64,000 nt of DNA from Clostridiales bacterium (lineage in GTDB: Bacteria > Bacillota > Clostridia > Oscillospirales > Butyricicoccaceae). Where the stretch lies: the NCBI GenBank assembly GCA_004555915.1, contig SFJM01000003.1, forward strand, positions 80,673-144,672, in the 5' to 3' direction. Every line of letters begins with the position of its first letter. The first letter of the stretch is position 1. Position numbers and translations under genes: made by a program. Of this stretch, positions 16,008 to 24,506 are shown piece after piece. The notes below the pieces were generated by a model. That model was not told the DNA's origin. It saw only the letters and a program-made list of their open reading frames with translations, and searched no databases.

Positions 16008-17423
16008 TTCTTCCTCAGAATCCTCTTCCGCGGAGCCGGTGGTCAGTGCATCCAGAATGGAGGTCAGGTCATCCTGCCCGACACCATAACTGAAGGTGCC
16101 ATTGTTTACCCGGACCAGATATTCCCGTGAGCCGCCCTTGGCAAACGCAAGGGAACGGGTGGAACCATCTGTCATGGTGAGCGTCACCGTCACCTCCGGC
16201 TGTTTGTCCTCCGGTTGTTCCAGCAGACGGACATAGTTGACGGACGAAACCGCCAGATATAACTGCTGTAATGCATCATCTGTCATATCCGCACCATCCA
16301 GTGTGGCAGTATCTTCGGTTTCCCCCTCGTCATCCTCTATGTGGGTGATGGCAACGGTGTGGGTGGTATCTCCCTGCTTTACCGTAATACTGCTCAATTC
16401 ACCCAGAGCACAGGGCATCAGGTTGGTGGAACGCCAGTCATTCCAGTCCTCCTTGAGGAATCCAAAGGAAGACGCTGTGGACAGGAATACGGTGGAACCG
16501 CCTTCCTTCATCAGATAAATGCCGCCATCGTCATCGGTATCACCAACCAGAACTGTGGCATCCAGACTGCTTGTGGTAAGATGCAATCTGGCCGTGGGAT
16601 TCTCCAGACCATACTTGCTGAGGTCTGCCGGATCATCTTCCACAATGGCCTGTGCTGTCAGGGCATCCTGTAAATCCGAAAGGACACCGGTATTTAAACT
16701 GTTGTCATCCGCATTACATGCAACCGGCTGGGTAAAGATAAATTCCGAATAGCTGTCAGCCACAGAGTCATCCATGTCAGCGGTATCCCGTGCCTGAATT
16801 GCTACCGTGGTGCCGTCTGCCATGGCATCAATGCGCAGGGACTGTAATTCTGAGGACAGGCTGTAATAGCTGCCCAGTACCGTCAGATTGCGGTAATAGG
16901 ACTGCTCCTGTGTGAGCGCCTCAGCAGTACTGCTGTCCAGCAGATAAACGGTACTGCCATCTCCCACGGTACAATAGGTTCCTCCAAGAATCTCATTGGA
17001 TGTACCCAGCGTCAGCACCGTGGTATTCTCATCGGTATCCGTGATCTCCACGGTTCCTGTGCTGTCCGCATCGGACAGACCATAGTCCGACAGGTTTTCA
17101 CAGTTTTCCGCAATCAACTGGCCGGAAATCGAACAGGCCTGTTCGGTCAGCTCCTGCAGCAGGCTTTCACTGTAATCTGCCGCATCGGTACCCGCCATGG
17201 AGCAGGTGGTCTTGTCATCGGTGTGGGAGCACTGTACGGTATACTCTTCCTCCCCCATCGTGACATGTACCTGGCTGAGGCCGGAGATATCCATGGATAC
17301 CAGACTGACCGACTGCCGTTCGGTATCCTCCTGTTCCGGCAGATGGGTCACACCGGCATAGATACCGCCAAGGATGACCACTGCCAGACTGCCGGCAATC
17401 AGCCGTTTGGTATTTCGTCTCAT
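16005..17423 (-). CDS. DUF4340 domain-containing membrane-anchored protein
   Basis: 472 residues. One N-terminal membrane segment (~8-26, LIAGSLAVVILGGIYAGV) anchors a large, acidic, extracytoplasmic beta-rich domain with repeated patterns such as YGLSDADSTGTVEITD and YGLENPTARLHLTT; the repeated TVxLGD/T-type strands (TVLTLGTSNEI, ATVLVGDTDD) fit DUF4340. The C-terminus is acidic (SAEEDSEEE). The start ATG at 17423 overlaps the previous stop by one base (TAATG), so it is translationally coupled. DUF4340 proteins usually accompany GldG/GldF-like ABC systems, as here. The cargo is unknown. Confidence 0.75.
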   Translation of the reverse strand: MRRNTKRLIAGSLAVVILGGIYAGVTHLPEQEDTERQSVSLVSMDISGLSQVHVTMGEEEYTVQCSHTDDKTTCSMAGTDAADYSESLLQELTEQACSISGQLIAENCENLSDYGLSDADSTGTVEITDTDENTTVLTLGTSNEILGGTYCTVGDGSTVYLLDSSTAEALTQEQSYYRNLTVLGSYYSLSSELQSLRIDAMADGTTVAIQARDTADMDDSVADSYSEFIFTQPVACNADDNSLNTGVLSDLQDALTAQAIVEDDPADLSKYGLENPTARLHLTTSSLDATVLVGDTDDDGGIYLMKEGGSTVFLSTASSFGFLKEDWNDWRSTNLMPCALGELSSITVKQGDTTHTVAITHIEDDEGETEDTATLDGADMTDDALQQLYLAVSSVNYVRLLEQPEDKQPEVTVTLTMTDGSTRSLAFAKGGSREYLVRVNNGTFSYGVGQDDLTSILDALTTGSAEEDSEEE

Positions 17424-18901
17424 TACAGTCTCCTCCGGCGGATAAATACGATGATACCGGCAGCAAAGACAGCAAACGGAATGAGTGTAAGCAGCAGGAA
17501 TACCATCCACTGTGCCGTAGCACCCATAACAAGGGGCTGTGCGGACAGGCTCTTGGACGGGATGGAAATCATCTCAATTTCCGGCTGCATACAGGACAGG
17601 GCATTGCTGAGGAAGGACTGATTCATCAGGCTGGAAGCCCCCATCAGGTCATCCGACATCATAATGCCTGCGGAGCAGACAAATACCTGTCCGCCCTTGT
17701 CATTGCCGGTATATTCCGCCAGCGCTGCCAGCGTAAACGGGCCATCGGTGTCATCCTCGGTTTTGTCATAGTCATCATATTGTGTCTCATCGGTCAGCAC
17801 CTTGGCATAGGAGGTGTCACGGCTTTCCATTAGTGCGTCTACGGTGCGGTCATTGCTGTCGAAATTGGATTGTACGGCAATGGATTTGGCATTCGGTGTC
17901 ACCAGCGTCAGGTCGGAATCTGCCAGATCGTTATTCTTCTCCGAATCGGTCAGCTGTGCCAGCAGATCCGTAGGCTCATTGATGTTGTAATCCGCATCCA
18001 GCACCATGTCTGCCTGAATATCTATGCCCCACTCCTTCAGATAGGCATACAGAACCGGCAGTTCGGTGGGGCAGGAGGTGCTGTCAAACACCATCAGTTC
18101 GCCGCCATTTTTGATAAAATCATCCATCATATTGATTTCGGTTTCGGTGTAATCCGCCTGGGGCAGGCTGAGTACCAGCACCGAAGCATCTTCCGGAATC
18201 TCCTTGGATTCCGTCAGATTCAGAGTATTCGCCGTATAACCCGCATTGGTGAACAGGGAGGACAGACTGGTGGAAATACTTTCATTGTGTCCCTGCAGAA
18301 TATACGCCGCCGGGGTTTCCTCATTGGTTACGGACAGGATGGCAGAGGTCAGCGCCTGTTCCCCCTGAAATCCCGTCACATCATAATAGCCGGCATAGGA
18401 TGCGCTTTCCTCCACCGCATAAAAATCCGATGCATTGAGCACACGGGTGTTGTCCCCGCAGGTCAGGATGACACTGCCGGTCTGGATGGACGACGCCAGG
18501 TCACTGTAGCGTTCCACCGCATTCGGATTGGTATATGGGTCAATATAGCTGACCTCCAGCTTATCCCCTGCAAGGTTCCGGTATTTCTGCAGCAGGGTAT
18601 ATACCTTGCTGTAATAGGTATCCTTCTCAAAATCATCCTCTGCGGACAGAATGGTAATGTCTACCGTATCCTCCAGCTCCTGCAGCATGGTTTTGGTATC
18701 ATCGGTAATTTCATACAGCCGGGATGCGGTAAGGTCCAGCGTCAGGTCATACCGGTCGGTCAGGCTGGTGGCAATCAGATTGAGCAGAATGACAGCTATT
18801 AATACCATGGCAACACCGGCGGCGGAGACCCAGCCGCGACGCAGATTGACGCGTTTACGCTGCTGCTCCGGGGTCAGTGGTTTTTTGCTTTTCTTTTTCA
18901 T
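17423..18901 (-). CDS. GldG-like ABC system auxiliary protein
   Basis: 492 residues. A basic N-terminus (MKKKSKKPLTPEQQRKR) and one membrane helix (~30-50) precede the ABC-type auxiliary domain: LTASRLYEITDDTKTML, VDITILSAEDDFEKDTYY, VSYIDPYTNPNAV, and AAYILQGHNES with LVLSLPQADYTETEIN. A second hydrophobic helix lies at the C-terminus (MVFLLLTLIPFAVFAAGIIV) before RRRRL. This layout matches the GldG family, named from gliding motility but widespread in non-motile bacteria. The ATG at 18901 is 9 bases from AGGAGGT; the GTG at 18910 would touch it. Confidence 0.78.
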   Translation of the reverse strand: MKKKSKKPLTPEQQRKRVNLRRGWVSAAGVAMVLIAVILLNLIATSLTDRYDLTLDLTASRLYEITDDTKTMLQELEDTVDITILSAEDDFEKDTYYSKVYTLLQKYRNLAGDKLEVSYIDPYTNPNAVERYSDLASSIQTGSVILTCGDNTRVLNASDFYAVEESASYAGYYDVTGFQGEQALTSAILSVTNEETPAAYILQGHNESISTSLSSLFTNAGYTANTLNLTESKEIPEDASVLVLSLPQADYTETEINMMDDFIKNGGELMVFDSTSCPTELPVLYAYLKEWGIDIQADMVLDADYNINEPTDLLAQLTDSEKNNDLADSDLTLVTPNAKSIAVQSNFDSNDRTVDALMESRDTSYAKVLTDETQYDDYDKTEDDTDGPFTLAALAEYTGNDKGGQVFVCSAGIMMSDDLMGASSLMNQSFLSNALSCMQPEIEMISIPSKSLSAQPLVMGATAQWMVFLLLTLIPFAVFAAGIIVFIRRRRL

Positions 18902-18916
18902 GGTCGGCACACCTCC

Positions 18917-19621
18917 TTACATTCTTCTGCGTTCCAGCACACGGGCTGTCAGATACAGGAACAGGCCGGTAAGCGAAAGAAAATAAATCAGATTGCCCAG
19001 AGAGAACTGCCCGGACATAAACGTATCGTACCGGGTAAAAATGGAAAACCAGCTCAGAATACTGCCCAGAATCCCGTCACTGCCCATGGAATAGCTCAGC
19101 ATGTCAACTACATACAGGCCAAGGAACAGGGCAAAGGAAAGGACAGCCGCAATCAGCTGGCTTTCGGTCAGGCTGGACAGGAACATACCCATGGCAGCAA
19201 AAATAGCTGCGGCACAGATGACCGCAATATAACAGCCTAAAATGGCAGGCCATGCCGGTGTGCCAAACAGCAGGATGATGAGCAGCCATGGAACGGTACC
19301 CAGCAGCGCACGCAGCAGCACGCCAAGGGTGGCAAGGAATTTCCCGCCGACAATCGCCCATACACTGATGGGAGCCGTAAGCAGCAGGCGGTCTGTCCCC
19401 TGCTTGTAGTCCTCACTGAACAGCCGCATGGTAAGAATCGGCATCAGGAACAAAAACACAATCAACATATTGGAAAAAACACTGCTCATATCACTGGAGG
19501 AGGACAGCACGCAGGTCGCAAAGAAATACAGGTTCATCACCGCAAGAAAGGCGCCAATATAGACATACCCCAGCGGAGAACGGAAAAAGCCCTGCAAATC
19601 CCGTTTTCTTATGGCATTCAT
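18917..19621 (-). CDS. ABC-2 type transporter permease (GldF-like)
   Basis: 234 residues with six hydrophobic segments. The N-terminal MNAIRKRDLQGFFRSPLGYV is the GldF/NosY-type amphipathic helix with the RSPLGYV motif, followed by helices including LYFFATCVL, FLFLMPILTMRLFSEDYKQGT and TAPISVWAIVGGKFLA. It should form the membrane channel paired with the ATPase encoded immediately upstream. Start and the upstream stop overlap (ATGA). 15 bases separate it from the GldG-like gene. Confidence 0.85.
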   Translation of the reverse strand: MNAIRKRDLQGFFRSPLGYVYIGAFLAVMNLYFFATCVLSSSSDMSSVFSNMLIVFLFLMPILTMRLFSEDYKQGTDRLLLTAPISVWAIVGGKFLATLGVLLRALLGTVPWLLIILLFGTPAWPAILGCYIAVICAAAIFAAMGMFLSSLTESQLIAAVLSFALFLGLYVVDMLSYSMGSDGILGSILSWFSIFTRYDTFMSGQFSLGNLIYFLSLTGLFLYLTARVLERRRM

Positions 19622-20619
19622 TTGTCGTCACCACGCTTTCTGCCGAACAGACGGCGTTTCTTTTTTACCGGTTGTTCTTCCGGCTCCATGGCTTCAGCTT
19701 CTGTCAGCTCCAGGAAGATATCCTCCAGGCTCAGCTCCACCTGCTGCATGGACAGGATGGGCATATGGTTCTGGCTCAGTGCGTCAAAGACGGAATGGCG
19801 GATATCCGCATCCGGTTCCGCCGTGATACGGTAGACGGATTTTTTTCCGTCCTCCTGTGTGACAATCGCTTCCGCAATGCCGGGTACGGCACGCAGGGTG
19901 CAGAGAACCGCGGATGGCTCTCCCTCAATGGTCATATCCAGCTGTTCCGCACCTTCCATGCGTTCGCTCAGCTCCGCTGAGGTGCCATCCGCTACAATTT
20001 TGCCGTGATGGATCACAAGGATGCGGTCACAGACCGCCTGTACCTCCGGAAGAATATGGCTGGACAGGATGACGGTATGATTCTGCCCGAGGCTGCGGAT
20101 GGTTTCCCGGATTTCGATAATCTGCTTCGGATCCAGTCCGACTGTGGGCTCATCCAGAATCAGGATATCCGGATTGCCAATGAGGGCCTGTGCCAGTCCC
20201 ACACGCTGCCGGTAGCCTTTGGACAGGTTGCGGATGATACGGCCACACACATCCGTCAGTCCTGCCATGGCGCAGACCTGTTCCACATGCTCCTCCTGCG
20301 GCAGCCTGCACTGCTTCAGATGATAGACAAAATCCAGATATTCCTCCACGGTCATATCCGGATATAGCGGCGGATTTTCCGGCAGATAGCCGATTTTTTT
20401 CCGGGCTTCAGCAGCATCTGTATCAATATCGAAGCCGCCCAGTTTGACCGTGCCTGCGGTAGGCCGTAGGCAGCCGGTTAACATGTTCATGGTTGTGGTT
20501 TTTCCGGCACCATTCGGGCCGAGGAATCCCACGATTTCCCCTTCTTTTATGGAAAAGGAGAGGTCAGATACCGCAAGTACGGAGCCGTACCGGCGGGTCA
20601 GTCCTGTTACCTGTATCAT
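19618..20619 (-). CDS. ABC transporter ATP-binding protein (GldA/CcmA-like)
   Basis: 333 residues. Walker A GPNGAGKTT, Q-loop ENPPLYPDMTVEEYL, a degenerate signature LSKGYRQRVGLA, Walker B ILILDEPTVGLDP and the H-loop SSHILPEV are present, so it is a complete ATPase. The C-terminal ~100 residues form an extra alpha/beta domain (DMTIEGEPSAVL) and a Lys/Arg-rich tail (KKKRRLFGRKRGDD). The LSKGYRQR form is typical of ABC-2 export ATPases. First gene of the four-gene operon ATPase-permease-GldG-DUF4340, all coupled by overlaps or short gaps. Confidence 0.92.
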   Translation of the reverse strand: MIQVTGLTRRYGSVLAVSDLSFSIKEGEIVGFLGPNGAGKTTTMNMLTGCLRPTAGTVKLGGFDIDTDAAEARKKIGYLPENPPLYPDMTVEEYLDFVYHLKQCRLPQEEHVEQVCAMAGLTDVCGRIIRNLSKGYRQRVGLAQALIGNPDILILDEPTVGLDPKQIIEIRETIRSLGQNHTVILSSHILPEVQAVCDRILVIHHGKIVADGTSAELSERMEGAEQLDMTIEGEPSAVLCTLRAVPGIAEAIVTQEDGKKSVYRITAEPDADIRHSVFDALSQNHMPILSMQQVELSLEDIFLELTEAEAMEPEEQPVKKKRRLFGRKRGDDK

Positions 20620-20752
20620 GGTAAGCCTCCTGTTTGTATGTTGGTTATGGTTATCCTGCCTGCCCGGTATACAGAACCGGGCAAAGCACTTCTGACAAAT
20701 CCCATTCTAACACCCTCATGTGTTGGTTGTGTGAACAATACCGTTCGGTTTG

Positions 20753-20781
20753 TTGTGCGCAACAGCAGAACATAGTATAAT
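20753..20781 (+). promoter_or_regulatory. Promoter of the second AraC-type gene
   Basis: TTGTGC (20753-20758), a 17-base spacer and TATAAT (20776-20781), 50 bases before the start. The 212-base gap also must hold the promoter of the divergent ABC operon, which I could not place. Confidence 0.6.
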
Positions 20782-20831
20782 GTACATACAGGGACAGGAA
20801 GTCCCATCCGAGACACAGAAGAGGAAGATCT

Positions 20832-21698
20832 ATGATACAATTTACCGCCCATAGCCAGGGCAGAGGAAGCTTTGAGGACAATCTTCTGCCGAGCCTGGTA
20901 TATATCTGTCCCATTGTGCTGGACCATGAAGGCCAGGCCATGCATGCACATGCCGGACATGCGGAGCTGCTGCTGGTGCGGGAGGGCATCGGCGTGGTAC
21001 GCATTGAAGGCAGGCAGGAGGATTTATTCCCGGGAGATTTTGTCCTGTGCGGGGCAGGTGAGCCCCACAGCTTCCGGGCAAAGGGAGAACGGCCTGCCGC
21101 TGTGGTTTCCTGCGGCTTTGCCAATCTGACATGCCGCGGACTGAAGGAAAACTGCTTTGTGGGCAGCAATGACCGCTGTATTGTACATGCCGGGGAAGGC
21201 AGCCGGCCGCTGGATGAAATTTTATACGTGCTGGAATCGGTTGTGGACAATCCGCAGACAAATCAGGAGGAGCTGTGCAGTTATCTGTCCGCATCTGCCG
21301 TAACTGTCGCACTGAAAATCCACCGGGCTGCCGCGAAACAGGCGGAACAGACCCATTACCAGCTGGGTATCCGAACCCAGATGTATCTGGACCGGCATTA
21401 TCTGGAGAACCTGACACTGGACAGCATTGCGCAGGCCATGGAGGTGAGCAAATACCATCTTGACCGGGTATTTCTTGCCACAACCGGCTGTACACCAGTG
21501 CAGTATATCACCCGCCGCCGTCTGGCACATGCCCAGACGCTGCTGGCCTCTACCCAGCAGACGGTACAGCATATTGCAGAACAATGCGGTTATACCAATT
21601 ACAATTATTTTACCTCCCTGTTCCGCCGCAATGTGGGCATCACACCGCGGGAATACCGGAAGATTGCACAGGGCAATATGCCAAGACGCAATAACTGA
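20832..21698 (+). CDS. AraC family transcriptional regulator
   Basis: 288 residues. The N-terminal cupin domain shows HAHAGHAELLLVREG and FPGDFVLCGAGEPHSF, the latter a metal/sugar-sensing type barrel with several His. The C-terminal AraC domain has LTLDSIAQAMEVSKYHLDRVF and VQHIAEQCGYTNYNYFTSLF with GITPREYRK. The start follows GAAGAGGAAGATCT. It lies 171 bases before an inositol-dehydrogenase-like gene in the same direction, making it the probable activator of that gene; the divergent ABC exporter could also be a target. Confidence 0.87.
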   Translation: MIQFTAHSQGRGSFEDNLLPSLVYICPIVLDHEGQAMHAHAGHAELLLVREGIGVVRIEGRQEDLFPGDFVLCGAGEPHSFRAKGERPAAVVSCGFANLTCRGLKENCFVGSNDRCIVHAGEGSRPLDEILYVLESVVDNPQTNQEELCSYLSASAVTVALKIHRAAAKQAEQTHYQLGIRTQMYLDRHYLENLTLDSIAQAMEVSKYHLDRVFLATTGCTPVQYITRRRLAHAQTLLASTQQTVQHIAEQCGYTNYNYFTSLFRRNVGITPREYRKIAQGNMPRRNN

Positions 21699-21761
21699 CC
21701 GGGAAAGTGGGCATGTTTGTGTAAAGTGATGATGAAATTCATAAACTGACCGTATTTTATA

Positions 21762-21790
21762 TTGCAAATTGTCATAGAAATTCGTATAAT
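21762..21790 (+). promoter_or_regulatory. Promoter of the inositol dehydrogenase-like gene
   Basis: TTGCAA (21762-21767), a 17-base spacer and a perfect TATAAT (21785-21790), 80 bases before the start. Confidence 0.65.
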
Positions 21791-21869
21791 CATATTACAT
21801 TGATTGAAAGGCTGTCGGCAGAGAGAGACCGACACAGCAGAAACAACAGATTACAATGGAGGCGAAGAA

Positions 21870-22880
21870 ATGGATTTATTGAGAATCGGCGTTGTGGGCT
21901 GCGGCGCAATCGGACGTGAGCACATCAACCGCATTACCAATAAGCTTTCCGGCGGTAAAGTTGTTGCCGTATCGGATCTTTATGTTGAAGGTGCGCACAA
22001 GGTAGGCGATCCGATTGGTGCGACAGTATACAGCAACAGTGCCGATCTGGTACATGACCCGGATGTGGATGCCATCGTTTGTACAACCCCGGGCTTTGCT
22101 CATCAGGAAACTCTGATGCAGGCACTGGAGGCAGGAAAACCGATTTTCTGCGAAAAGCCGCTGACTACCTCGGCAGAGGAATCCCTGGAGATTGTGGAAG
22201 CGGAAATGGCAGGCGGCAAGCGTCTGATTCAGGTTGGCTTTATGCGCCGCTATGACAAGGGCTATATGCAGATTAAGGAAATGATTGATTCCGGCGCATT
22301 CGGCGCACCGCTGTATCTCCGGTGCACCCACTGGAATCCGACGGTGGACAATGGCTACACCACGGAAATGGCAGTACATGACACCGCCATCCATGAGATT
22401 GATGTCATCCACTGGCTGGTGGGTGATGATTATGAGTCTGCCCGGGTAATTATGCCGAAGCAGACCCAGAATAAGAATCCGGAGCTGAAGGATCCGCAGC
22501 TGATGTACATTACCTGCAAGTCCGGTATTGTGGCAGCGATTGAAGTATTTGTCAACTGCCACTTCGGCTATGAGATTAACTGCCAGATCGTCTGTGAGGA
22601 GGGCGTCATCGACCTGCCGAAGCCGGCAATGCCGTCCTACCGTAAGGCTGGCGGACAGACCACGCCGATTGAGCAGAGCTGGAAGAACCGCTTCACCCAC
22701 GCATATGACCGGGAGCTGCAGGAGTGGATCAATTCCACCCGCAAGGGCGAGGTCAACGGCCCGAACGCATGGGACGGCCTGATTGCCAATGTGACTGCGG
22801 ACGCACTGGTTCGCGCACAGACCAACGGCGGACAGGAGGAGCCGATCCAGGTAGGCCCGAGACCGGATTTCTATAAATAA
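21870..22880 (+). CDS. iolG: Gfo/Idh/MocA family oxidoreductase, probably myo-inositol 2-dehydrogenase
   Basis: 336 residues. The N-terminal Rossmann fold has IGVVGCGAIG (6-15); EKPLTT (95-100) is the family's key lysine motif. The stretch QVGFMRRYDKGYMQIKE, the THWNPTVDNGYTTEMAVHD segment and HEIDVIHWLVGDDYES closely follow Bacillus IolG, including the Asp171/His175 catalytic pair. The expected reaction is NAD-dependent oxidation of myo-inositol to scyllo-inosose. The ATG at 21870 follows GGAGG. No other iol genes are adjacent, though an isomerase and SSS symporter 12 kb away could belong to the same pathway. Other sugar-alcohol substrates are possible. Confidence 0.8.
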   Translation: MDLLRIGVVGCGAIGREHINRITNKLSGGKVVAVSDLYVEGAHKVGDPIGATVYSNSADLVHDPDVDAIVCTTPGFAHQETLMQALEAGKPIFCEKPLTTSAEESLEIVEAEMAGGKRLIQVGFMRRYDKGYMQIKEMIDSGAFGAPLYLRCTHWNPTVDNGYTTEMAVHDTAIHEIDVIHWLVGDDYESARVIMPKQTQNKNPELKDPQLMYITCKSGIVAAIEVFVNCHFGYEINCQIVCEEGVIDLPKPAMPSYRKAGGQTTPIEQSWKNRFTHAYDRELQEWINSTRKGEVNGPNAWDGLIANVTADALVRAQTNGGQEEPIQVGPRPDFYK

Positions 22881-22892
22881 ACCATTCGGAAA

Positions 22893-22928
22893 AGCAAGAC
22901 CGGACACAGGATGGTGTCCGGTCTTTTT
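22893..22928 (+). terminator. Terminator of the iolG-like gene
   Basis: AAGACCGGACAC (22896-22907), a six-base loop, and GTGTCCGGTCTT (22914-22925) followed by TTT: a perfect 12-bp stem. Confidence 0.92.
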
Positions 22929-23079
22929 ATGTGCCTGCATCAACTGTAACCTCTTTCCAGGCCGTTTTTTCCTGAGAAGTCCTATCGTTCTGTCAGCACG
23001 GGGCCTCCAAAGGAGCCTTTATATCCTTGTGCCGTCATGATATAATGAGAAAAAATAGCAACGAAAGGACTGACACGCG

Positions 23080-23838
23080 ATGAAAACCGCACTCATTACC
23101 GGCGCCTCCTCCGGCATCGGACGGGATATTGCCCGGGAACTGAGCCGCCGGGGCTGGAAGCTGCTGCTGGTTGCCCGCCGGAAAGACCGTCTGGAGCAGC
23201 TGGCAAAGGAGCTGGGGACACCCTGCCGGATTTATGTCTGTGATGTTTCCCGGGAGGAAAACTGCCGCTGGCTGTATGAACGTACCAGAGAACAGAATGT
23301 CAGCTTTCTGGTCAATGCTGCCGGCTTTGGCCTGTTCGGTGATTTTCTCCACACCGACCTGGACCGGGAAATGGAAATGATTGATGTGAACATTAAAGCG
23401 GTCCACATCCTGACCAAGCTGTTTTTACAGGATTTTGTCCAAAAGGATACCGGCTGTATCTTAAACGTGGCATCTTCCGCCGGCTTTATGGCAGGCCCGC
23501 TGCTGTCCACCTATTATGCCACGAAAAATTATGTGGTGCGGCTCAGTGAAGCCATCGCGGAAGAACTGCGCTCCATGGGCAGCTCCGTGACCATCAGCTG
23601 CCTGTGCCCCGGCCCGGTGGATACGGAATTCAACCAGCACGCGGGAGTTTCCGGTTTTTCTGTCAAAGCGCTGTCCAGTGAAGCCGTGGCAAAGCAGGCA
23701 GTGCGTCAGGCCCTTGCGGGAAAACTGCTAATCCTGCCGGGATTTTCGGTTAAAATGGGTACCCTCGCTTCCCGCCTGATTCCGGAAAAGCCACTGCTGC
23801 GCATTGTCCATGGCATCCAGAAGGGAAAGGCCAGGTAA
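23080..23838 (+). CDS. Short-chain dehydrogenase/reductase (SDR)
   Basis: 252 residues. The classical SDR pattern is complete: cofactor motif TGASSGIG (7-14), NAAGF (79-83), catalytic Ser132/133 in ASSAGF and Tyr145-xxx-Lys149 in YYATKN. The ARRKDRLE segment after the second strand suggests NADP preference. The overall sequence resembles the YqjQ/DltE-like subgroup of oxidoreductases, whose substrates are mostly unknown. The ribosome site is GAAAGGACTGACACGCG. Transcribed alone; a TATAAT at 23041-23046 is a plausible -10 with a poor -35. Confidence 0.85.
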   Translation: MKTALITGASSGIGRDIARELSRRGWKLLLVARRKDRLEQLAKELGTPCRIYVCDVSREENCRWLYERTREQNVSFLVNAAGFGLFGDFLHTDLDREMEMIDVNIKAVHILTKLFLQDFVQKDTGCILNVASSAGFMAGPLLSTYYATKNYVVRLSEAIAEELRSMGSSVTISCLCPGPVDTEFNQHAGVSGFSVKALSSEAVAKQAVRQALAGKLLILPGFSVKMGTLASRLIPEKPLLRIVHGIQKGKAR

Positions 23839-23918
23839 TCCATCGGGTTTCTTTAAGTGTAAGATTGCGCTTGTCATGACGAAAAAAAATATGCTATGAT
23901 AACCATAGAAAAGGAAAA

Positions 23919-24010
23919 GCATCCACTCCAAAGCGGATGCTCCTGAGAATCGTGTTTAGTCCATACGGACCCGCCTATCCTGTGTGCAGACAGGATAGGC
24001 ATTTTTATTT
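23919..24010 (+). terminator. Terminator region after the SDR gene
   Basis: The main hairpin is GCCTATCCTG (23973-23982) with CAGGATAGGC (23991-24000), followed by ATTTTTATTT. A smaller AGCATCC/GGATGCT hairpin precedes it (23919-23941). Confidence 0.75.
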
Positions 24011-24051
24011 GCTATGCTTATCTAAGTAGGCAAGCATAGGAGGATAAAATG

Positions 24052-24080
24052 TAAAAGCCCGGACACAGGTCCGGGCTCAT
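24052..24080 (-). terminator. Terminator of the pantothenate operon
   Basis: AGCCCGGAC (24055-24063) pairs with GTCCGGGCT (24068-24076). It is just downstream of the panD stop, and both flanks are A/T-rich. Confidence 0.75.
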
Positions 24081-24085
24081 TTTAT

Positions 24086-24484
24086 TTACAGTCGTTCGTC
24101 ATCATACAGTGCGCCGCACTTTTCATAATGGGTCACGCGGGAAATGTGATTGTCGTCATCCACAAAGACAACCTTCGGCTTATGGGTCTTTGCTTCCTCC
24201 GGGGTCACGTCCGCATAAGACATAATGATAATGCGGTCACCCTCCGAAACGCAGCGTGCTGCCGCGCCGTTCAGGCAGATCATGCCGCTGCCCGGCTCGC
24301 CGGCAATGGTATATGTCTCAAAGCGGCTGCCATTGTTGACATCTACAATCTGTACTTTTTCGTACTCATAAATACCGGCAGTATTCAGCAGTTCACTGTC
24401 TACCGTGATGGAACCCACATAATTCAGCTCAGCCTGCTTGACCACCGCACGATGAATTTTGCTTTTCAGCATAGAAATCGTCAT
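24086..24484 (-). CDS. panD: Aspartate 1-decarboxylase
   Basis: 132 residues. It decarboxylates L-aspartate to beta-alanine for pantothenate synthesis. The self-cleavage site is present in NYVGSITVDSELL (Gly-Ser bond, giving the pyruvoyl cofactor); MLKSKIHRAVVKQAEL and NGAAARCVSEGDRIIIMSYA are further signatures. The start is taken at 24484 (MTISMLKS); starting at MLKSK (24472) would leave an overly long ribosome-site gap. Last gene of the pan operon, 22 bases after panC. Confidence 0.95.
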   Translation of the reverse strand: MTISMLKSKIHRAVVKQAELNYVGSITVDSELLNTAGIYEYEKVQIVDVNNGSRFETYTIAGEPGSGMICLNGAAARCVSEGDRIIIMSYADVTPEEAKTHKPKVVFVDDDNHISRVTHYEKCGALYDDERL

Positions 24485-24506
24485 ATGAATCTTGTTCTCC
24501 TTTTTT

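Noticed and set aside
9187..21771. Shared octamer CAATTTGC / GCAAATTG in two AraC-linked promoters
   Set aside because: One 8-9 base match between two A/T-rich regions is expected by chance; no third occurrence at the symporter promoter.
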